A stretch of DNA of 64,000 bases from Reticulascus tulasneorum. Lineage: Eukaryota; Ascomycota; Sordariomycetes; Glomerellales; Reticulascaceae. Location: assembly GCA_001557505.1 (NCBI GenBank), contig LSAX01000010.1, positions 1,364,001 through 1,428,000 on the forward strand, given 5' to 3'. Each line of letters opens with the position of its first letter. Within the stretch, counting starts at the first letter, position 1. This document shows, in pieces, positions 58,904-64,000 of this stretch. The translations under genes were made by a program, and so were the position numbers. The notes beneath the pieces were generated by a model. The model was not told the origin of the DNA and did not search any database. It saw nothing but the letters and a program-made list of their open reading frames with translations.

Positions 58904-59512
58904 TTTGAGACACAGCAGTTCATATTTGGGTTGTGAAAAGGGTTGAGCCTGGATCTGCCAAGATACTGAGGCCGGGCCCGCCAATCCATACGTGGTCTAA
59001 AATTTCCCAAAAGTTGATTCTGATAAAGTCCCCCATTTGAAGCCTTCATTGAAAAGGAACATATTCGCTGACGGTGAACCCTGCCATGAGTATGTCTGCT
59101 CTACATTGTCTGGTCTTCTGGTCGTCGCGCTTCAAGAACTATACATCAGTCTCTAAGTAAAGCCAATATTCCGTTCCACTTGGCCTCATCTGTAGATGTC
59201 GGATTATAAATCCGTGGTCGGCGGAAGCCGTAAGGTAGCCTTCGGGGGATCATGACTTGTAACTGGAGTTCGACATCACGCCTGTCTCCACACTCCCTCG
59301 CATGTAATCATCCGCCACTGTGGAGCGTTGCAACACAGAATCTCACAGTCTTGCTTTCCGAGTTAGCAAGACTCGCTCGGTTCCTCGGCCCTTTGGTTCC
59401 TGCATAGTACGCGATTCGAGCAACGAGCGCGGCATGCGGCTCCGTTGTCACCGGGCGTGAGTAGATAATCCCAAATCTAGTGCAAGTTTGGTCGTCCCAT
59501 GAGATATCTCTT
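58904..59512. other. Convergent 3' spacer
   Basis: Non-coding spacer between the epoxide hydrolase gene (+) and the CRIPT gene (-). No further feature. Confidence 0.5.
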
Positions 59513-59939
59513 TCACTTCAGAGTAAACTTCTGGCCTGCCACGACCGGCGCATTTGCTGTCGATTTCTTGTTCGCCTTGCCGCACATGGCGCAAGAGTTG
59601 GCTCTATACGCGCAGCTCTGACAGAAAGTATATCCCTGAGAGACCTTGGTCTTGCATTTCGTGCAGGTACTGGAGTATGCGGCGTATGGGTTCTTGGCTG
59701 CCTTTGACAGGAGCTTGCTCTAAAGAAGACAGTTGGCAATTGCTCGTTCATGCGATAGATAGAATGCATCCTAGACAACAACGAACCTTTCCGATACCAG
59801 TCTGGCCCAGCGTAGCAGATTTGGCCGCGCCGGCTTTCGAAGACGCCGCGGAGCCATAGTATATCTCGCTTTTCTTCTTGACGTCAGGCGTGGCGAGGGT
59901 CGTGCCCTTGGTGATCTTCTGGCACTTTGCGCAAACCAT
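59513..59939 (-). CDS. cript: CRIPT family zinc-binding protein
   Basis: Exons 59939-59787 and 59719-59513 on the minus strand give 119 aa. The intron GTTCGT...TTCTTTAG is 67 nt. The protein starts MVCAKCQK, and the paired cysteines continue in STCTKCKTK, FCQSCAYR and CAMCGKA, the CRIPT pattern. The start codon sits in GCCACCATGG, an ideal translation context. CRIPT was named as a PSD-95 PDZ-binding protein in animals, but the fungal and plant forms lack that context; recent work places the family in the minor/major spliceosome. ICAMCGK-type ends and length (about 100-120 aa) agree with the family. Confidence 0.9.
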
Positions 59940-61225
59940 GGTGGCGATGTTGGGAGGTTGCTTGTCTGAATGGTTGCACGAGAGTTCTGAAGTTGAAAGC
60001 GGCTGAGAATCGTGGGGCGAGAGAGTGGATCGAGTCCTCGGGTCGGCTGGCCGCTTACAGTTGACCTTGTGTGATGCACGGAGAAAGATTGTGTGAGGGA
60101 GAATAGTGGAGGTGGTCACAGTTGTTTCGATGCCAAGTTGCGAGACCGATATTCCGGCGAGGCGAACGATGGAGGGCCCAGGTGGAGTCTGCCAGGTGGC
60201 ACCAGGTATCAGGGAACAGGTAGGTACCTTGTACCGTAAGCCTGAGCTTACGAAGCCCCAAATCTGTGCCTCAGGTCGGAAGTTTCGGCACTTGGTGGGT
60301 GAAGGTTTACAATATCTCTATCTACTAAGGTAGAATCAAGCGACACGGAGTACAGTTTTCTGGTCCATGGTAGTAGCAAAGGATAGACTCTTTTGTTTCA
60401 TCACTGCTGTTGCGTAAGAGTAACGATTGTGTCCGTGGCCTTGTATGCCGATACTAATGTGGCTGGTGCTGGTGGAGACACGGGAGCTGAATGATATTTT
60501 TGCGCCCCCAGGCCCCCTTTCAGCTTTCCTGGTACTCTTCCGAGGTCCTTTCCAGGCAAATGTCCTAAGGTAGGTACCTCGTATAACCTACGTAGGTACG
60601 AAAGCACGGCAGAATAAGTTAGGCCATCCAGCTTCCTGCAGGGAGGGAGCTTCACGCTACGCTACGCCCCAAAATAACCCATGCCATGGCAGTGACCCCA
60701 TATTGTGTTGTATTGATTCTGCTGGAGCCAAGCCACTCCATTCGGTTGCTGACGAGACGGGGACTTTCTTTGCATCTCCAGGCTGTCAGGAAACGCATCG
60801 CATCTCAAACACCAGAGTCCGCAGATCCATCCGACCGACAACGAAAGTGCATCCAGAAACCAAGACCCCTAATTGGCCATCGAGTCCAATCAACTTCTCT
60901 CTGTTTCAGCAGCCCGCCTCTCATTAAGCCTCAGCGCACTTACGTACCTCATCGCAAAGTGTGTAATCCTACGCCTGCGCCGAAAGGAGGCTGTGCTGCA
61001 ACGCATCCATCTCCCAAAAAAAGGTGTCAACTAATACGATCTTGTTTGGTTCAGCTGCGATCACGACTTCTCCTCTCACGTTCACGACCCTATCCGAATC
61101 CGCATTACTCGATTCATCCATTCCCTTACATGTCTCCATCGATACTCTCCTGAATCATCGACATCCGCATGCCGCCCGTTCCATCAACCTCACATTGATC
61201 ACGGCGAAAGACACAGTCCCCCGGC
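59940..61225. other. Divergent promoter and leader of the flippase gene
   Basis: It separates CRIPT (-) from the Drs2-type gene (+). The last ~500 bp are C/T-rich with CATC/CTCC runs, typical of a long fungal leader. Frames such as the one at 60686-61153 are low-complexity and are read as leader rather than gene. TAGGTACCT-like palindromes occur near 60220 and 60570. Confidence 0.5.
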
Positions 61226-64000
61226 ATGGCTGGAAGACCCACAGGAGGACCTCCTGGTGGCCCTCGAAACGACCTGCTGCTGGATTTGGAGAACGACCAA
61301 CCTGTATATGGCGGAGGACAACGGTCAGCCGTTAATGATGATGATCTGCTACGCTCCTACACCCTCGACCAAGAGTCGGGTCAGGGCCGGCCTTCCGTTT
61401 CCTATGATGACTTCGTCGGCGCGGGACGGCCGACACAACCTTCTGCGAGAGCACCACCGGGCGGCCCCCCGACGGCTGGGGAAAGGCCTGGCGGACCGTA
61501 CATAACCAGAGAATATAGCCAAACATCAGAGCTAGGCAACTACCAAAGGTATGCTGACGATTTCGACGACTATCCCGCGGAGGGCGACTCGTATTACCAG
61601 CACGGCGGAGCGCTCAATGGAGAAGGATCAGCTGCCGCGAGAAATACTGCGCGGAACCGAAATAGTGTTTTGGGTCTCGGAGGTGGATTTCTCGGCAAGG
61701 TTAAGAACAGACTGGGAATGGGTCAGGGATATTCGGAAATGGACCTGCCACTCACTGAACCCGGTGGTAGGGACAGGACAGACTCGGGAGGGCTGGATCA
61801 TCCACAACCGAAGCAGAGCAAGAAGTTCGATATGGGAAATTTCAAGTTCGGCTTCGGTCGCGGCAAGCCAGATCCTTCGACTCTAGGTCCAAGACTAATC
61901 CACCTCAACAACCCTCCCGCCAACGCCGTGAACAAGTATGTCGACAACCACATCTCCACGGCCAAGTACAACTTTGCAACCTTCCTCCCGAAGTTCCTCT
62001 TCGAACAGTTCTCCAAATTCGCCAACATCTTCTTCTTGTTCACTGCCGCACTACAGCAGATCCCGGGGCTATCCCCAACCAACAGATTCACGACCATTAT
62101 CCCCCTTACAATTGTGCTTATGGTATCGGCAGCCAAGGAGTTGGTGGAGGATTATCGCAGGAAACAGGCCGATCAGGCATTGAACCAGTCGAAAGCCCGA
62201 GTTTTGCGCGGCTCCTCTTTCCAGGATACGAAATGGATCAACGTTGCTGTGGGCGATGTCATTCGTGTGGAATCGGAAGAGCCCTTCCCTGCCGATCTAC
62301 TCCTGCTTGCCAGCTCCGAGCCTGAAGGTCTTTGCTACATCGAGACAGCCAATCTTGACGGAGAGACGAATCTCAAGATCAAACAAGCCTTGCCAGAGAC
62401 GTGCACCATGGTCAGTTCCAGCGAACTGAGCAGACTGGGAGGCAAGGTCAAGTCCGAACAACCGAATAGCAGCTTGTATACGTACGAGGCCACGCTCATG
62501 ATGCAAGCAGGAGGCGGAGAAAAGGAATTGCCAGTTACGCCCGAACAATTGCTGCTTCGTGGCGCCACCCTGCGAAACACCCCTTGGATTCATGGTATCG
62601 TTGTCTTTACCGGACACGAAACGAAGTTGATGCGAAATGCTACGGCGGCACCGATCAAGCGCACCAAGGTCGAGAGAAAGCTGAACTGGGTGGTTTTGGT
62701 CTTGATTGGAATCCTCCTTGTTCTCAGCGTCATCAGCACGGTTGGCGACCTCGTCATCAGAAAGGTGGAGGGCAACTCTCTGTCATATCTTGAGCTGGGA
62801 TCGAACAGCAGTGCCGGCGATATCGTGAGGACGTTCTTCAAGGATATGGTCACGTATTGGGTCCTGTTCTCGTCTCTAGTTCCCATCTCACTCTTCGTCA
62901 CTATCGAGCTTGTGAAATACTGGCATGGTATTCTCATCAACGACGATCTCGACATATACTACGATAAGACGGATACGCCTGCAAATTGCAGAACCTCCAG
63001 TTTGGTGGAGGAGCTCGGCATGGTCGAGTATGTCTTCTCTGACAAGACGGGTACCCTGACCTGCAACATGATGGAGTTCAAGCAAGCCTCGATCGCTGGT
63101 ATCCAGTACGCAGAGGTAGTCCCAGAAGACCAACGAGCTACGATCCAGGACGGTGTTGAGGTTGGCATTCACGACTACAAGCGTCTTGCGGAGAACTTGA
63201 AAAATCACGAATCTGCCCCGGCCATCGATCATTTCCTAGCTTTATTGGCTACTTGTCATACTGTCATCCCGGAGCGAAATGAGGAGAAAGGTGGCAAGAT
63301 CAAGTACCAGGCGGCCTCCCCTGACGAAGGTGCCCTTGTTGAGGGTGCAGCAACACTTGGCTATACCTTCACGGACCGGAAGCCCAGGTCTGTATTCATT
63401 GAAGTAGCTGGTCAAGACTTGGAGTATGAACTTCTTGCAGTCTGCGAGTTTAACTCCACTCGAAAGAGGATGTCAACGATATACCGATGTCCCGATGGCA
63501 AGATTCGGTGTTACTGCAAGGGTGCTGATACTGTCATTCTTGAGCGACTCAACGAAAATAACCCGCATGTTGAAGTTACCCTCCGGCATCTGGAAGAGTA
63601 TGCCTCCGAGGGTCTACGAACTCTCTGCTTGGCGATGCGTGAAATCCCAGAACAAGAGTATCAGGAATGGGCCAAAATACACGACAAGGCAATGACAACA
63701 GTCGGAGGCAACCGTGCGGATGAATTGGACAAGGCGGCAGAAATCATTGAACACGATTTCTTCCTTCTCGGAGCGACCGCTATTGAAGATCGTCTCCAAG
63801 ATGGAGTGCCCGAGACTATTCACACGCTCCAACAAGCCGGTATCAAGGTTTGGGTTCTGACTGGAGATCGACAAGAGACCGCCATCAACATTGGCATGAG
63901 TTGCAAACTTCTCAGCGAGGACATGATGCTGCTCATTATCAACGAAGAATCCGCAGCCGCAACACGAGACAACATACAAAAGAAAATGGACGCCATTCGT
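61226..64000 (+). CDS. drs2: Drs2-type P4-ATPase phospholipid flippase (3' end cut by window)
   Basis: One frame stays open from ATG 61226 to the last base (925 codons, no stop), so the gene runs off the right edge; family members are about 1,350 aa. The N-terminal ~205 residues are Gly/Pro-rich and disordered. Flippase motifs follow: ISTAKYNFATFLPKFLFEQF, the actuator loop NLDGETNLK, the M4 segment VPISLFVTIEL, the phosphorylation site DKTGTLTCN, KGADTVILERL, and VLTGDRQETAINIG. Drs2 moves phosphatidylserine and phosphatidylethanolamine to the cytosolic leaflet of trans-Golgi membranes together with a Cdc50 partner. A GTATGC at 61548 looks like a donor, but the coding frame reads through it without interruption, so no intron is proposed. 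Confidence 0.95.
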   Translation, partial: MAGRPTGGPPGGPRNDLLLDLENDQPVYGGGQRSAVNDDDLLRSYTLDQESGQGRPSVSYDDFVGAGRPTQPSARAPPGGPPTAGERPGGPYITREYSQTSELGNYQRYADDFDDYPAEGDSYYQHGGALNGEGSAAARNTARNRNSVLGLGGGFLGKVKNRLGMGQGYSEMDLPLTEPGGRDRTDSGGLDHPQPKQSKKFDMGNFKFGFGRGKPDPSTLGPRLIHLNNPPANAVNKYVDNHISTAKYNFATFLPKFLFEQFSKFANIFFLFTAALQQIPGLSPTNRFTTIIPLTIVLMVSAAKELVEDYRRKQADQALNQSKARVLRGSSFQDTKWINVAVGDVIRVESEEPFPADLLLLASSEPEGLCYIETANLDGETNLKIKQALPETCTMVSSSELSRLGGKVKSEQPNSSLYTYEATLMMQAGGGEKELPVTPEQLLLRGATLRNTPWIHGIVVFTGHETKLMRNATAAPIKRTKVERKLNWVVLVLIGILLVLSVISTVGDLVIRKVEGNSLSYLELGSNSSAGDIVRTFFKDMVTYWVLFSSLVPISLFVTIELVKYWHGILINDDLDIYYDKTDTPANCRTSSLVEELGMVEYVFSDKTGTLTCNMMEFKQASIAGIQYAEVVPEDQRATIQDGVEVGIHDYKRLAENLKNHESAPAIDHFLALLATCHTVIPERNEEKGGKIKYQAASPDEGALVEGAATLGYTFTDRKPRSVFIEVAGQDLEYELLAVCEFNSTRKRMSTIYRCPDGKIRCYCKGADTVILERLNENNPHVEVTLRHLEEYASEGLRTLCLAMREIPEQEYQEWAKIHDKAMTTVGGNRADELDKAAEIIEHDFFLLGATAIEDRLQDGVPETIHTLQQAGIKVWVLTGDRQETAINIGMSCKLLSEDMMLLIINEESAAATRDNIQKKMDAIR

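Noticed and set aside
57878..59939. Secondary-metabolite cluster around the epoxide hydrolase
   Set aside because: Neighbours are CRIPT, a flippase and a Clr5-ankyrin gene; no synthase, P450 or cluster regulator is present.
60686..61153. 155-codon frame upstream of the flippase gene
   Set aside because: Low-complexity C/T-rich leader; no motif, and overlapping frames of similar length occur in the same segment.
61548..61560. Intron donor GTATGC in the flippase gene
   Set aside because: The reading frame continues without stop through the whole segment with a consistent disordered N-terminal composition.

Overview
The window is nuclear DNA of a filamentous ascomycete (Pezizomycotina; class not resolved). 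The evidence is: mostly one to five short introns per gene (43-154 nt) with GTAAGT-type donors, CTAAC/CTGAC branch sites and YAG acceptors; a velvet regulator; a Clr5-ankyrin protein; fungal-type Utp16, Pex26-like and Rmd1/DUF155 proteins; and long non-coding spacers. Eighteen protein genes are supported. I rebuilt exon structures by reading splice sites and checking that reading frames and family motifs stay continuous. No functional RNA gene, intact transposon or CRISPR array was found.

Layout. 1-5074: long leader of a VelC-like velvet regulator (5075-6451 +). 7557-9537 +: (6-4) photolyase/cryptochrome. 9889-11069 -: predicted mitochondrial TPR-like protein. 11778-12938 +: Utp16-like pre-rRNA processing factor. 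13638-16973 -: RING-PH-VWA protein resembling the Far1/Ste5 mating-MAPK scaffolds. 16974-29423: about 12.4 kb without a supportable gene. 29424-31239 -: chaperonin CCT8, divergent from an Nhp10-like HMG protein (31724-32729 +). 33058-34725 -: DUF155/Rmd1 protein. 35300-36854 -: saccharopine-dehydrogenase-like reductase. 37544-38222 +: ribosomal protein eL43. 40567-42498 +: RING-PHD protein of the Asr1/PHRF1 type. 43465-44605 +: mitochondrial ribosomal protein mL46. 44888-46742 -: PARN-like deadenylase. 48276-49707 +: Pex26-like peroxin. 50020-50415 -: SF3b subunit PHF5A/Rds3, divergent from a pinin-domain protein (51006-51997 +). 52720-56284 -: Clr5-ankyrin-transmembrane protein with an 84-bp coding minisatellite. 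57878-58903 +: epoxide-hydrolase-type alpha/beta hydrolase. 59513-59939 -: CRIPT. 61226 to the right edge +: Drs2-type P4-ATPase, cut by the window end.

Most genes are conserved housekeeping functions: ribosome biogenesis (Utp16, eL43, mL46), RNA processing (PHF5A, pinin, PARN, CRIPT), protein folding (CCT8), chromatin (Nhp10), organelle and membrane biology (Pex26, Drs2). Regulators of development, light response and mating (VelC, photolyase, Far1-like) sit in the left 17 kb. There is no sign of a secondary-metabolite cluster. The most unusual items are the exactly periodic ankyrin minisatellite, two introns that only make sense as GC-AG introns, the RING-PH-VWA scaffold whose VWA metal site looks lost, and the large gene-free block at 17-29 kb.
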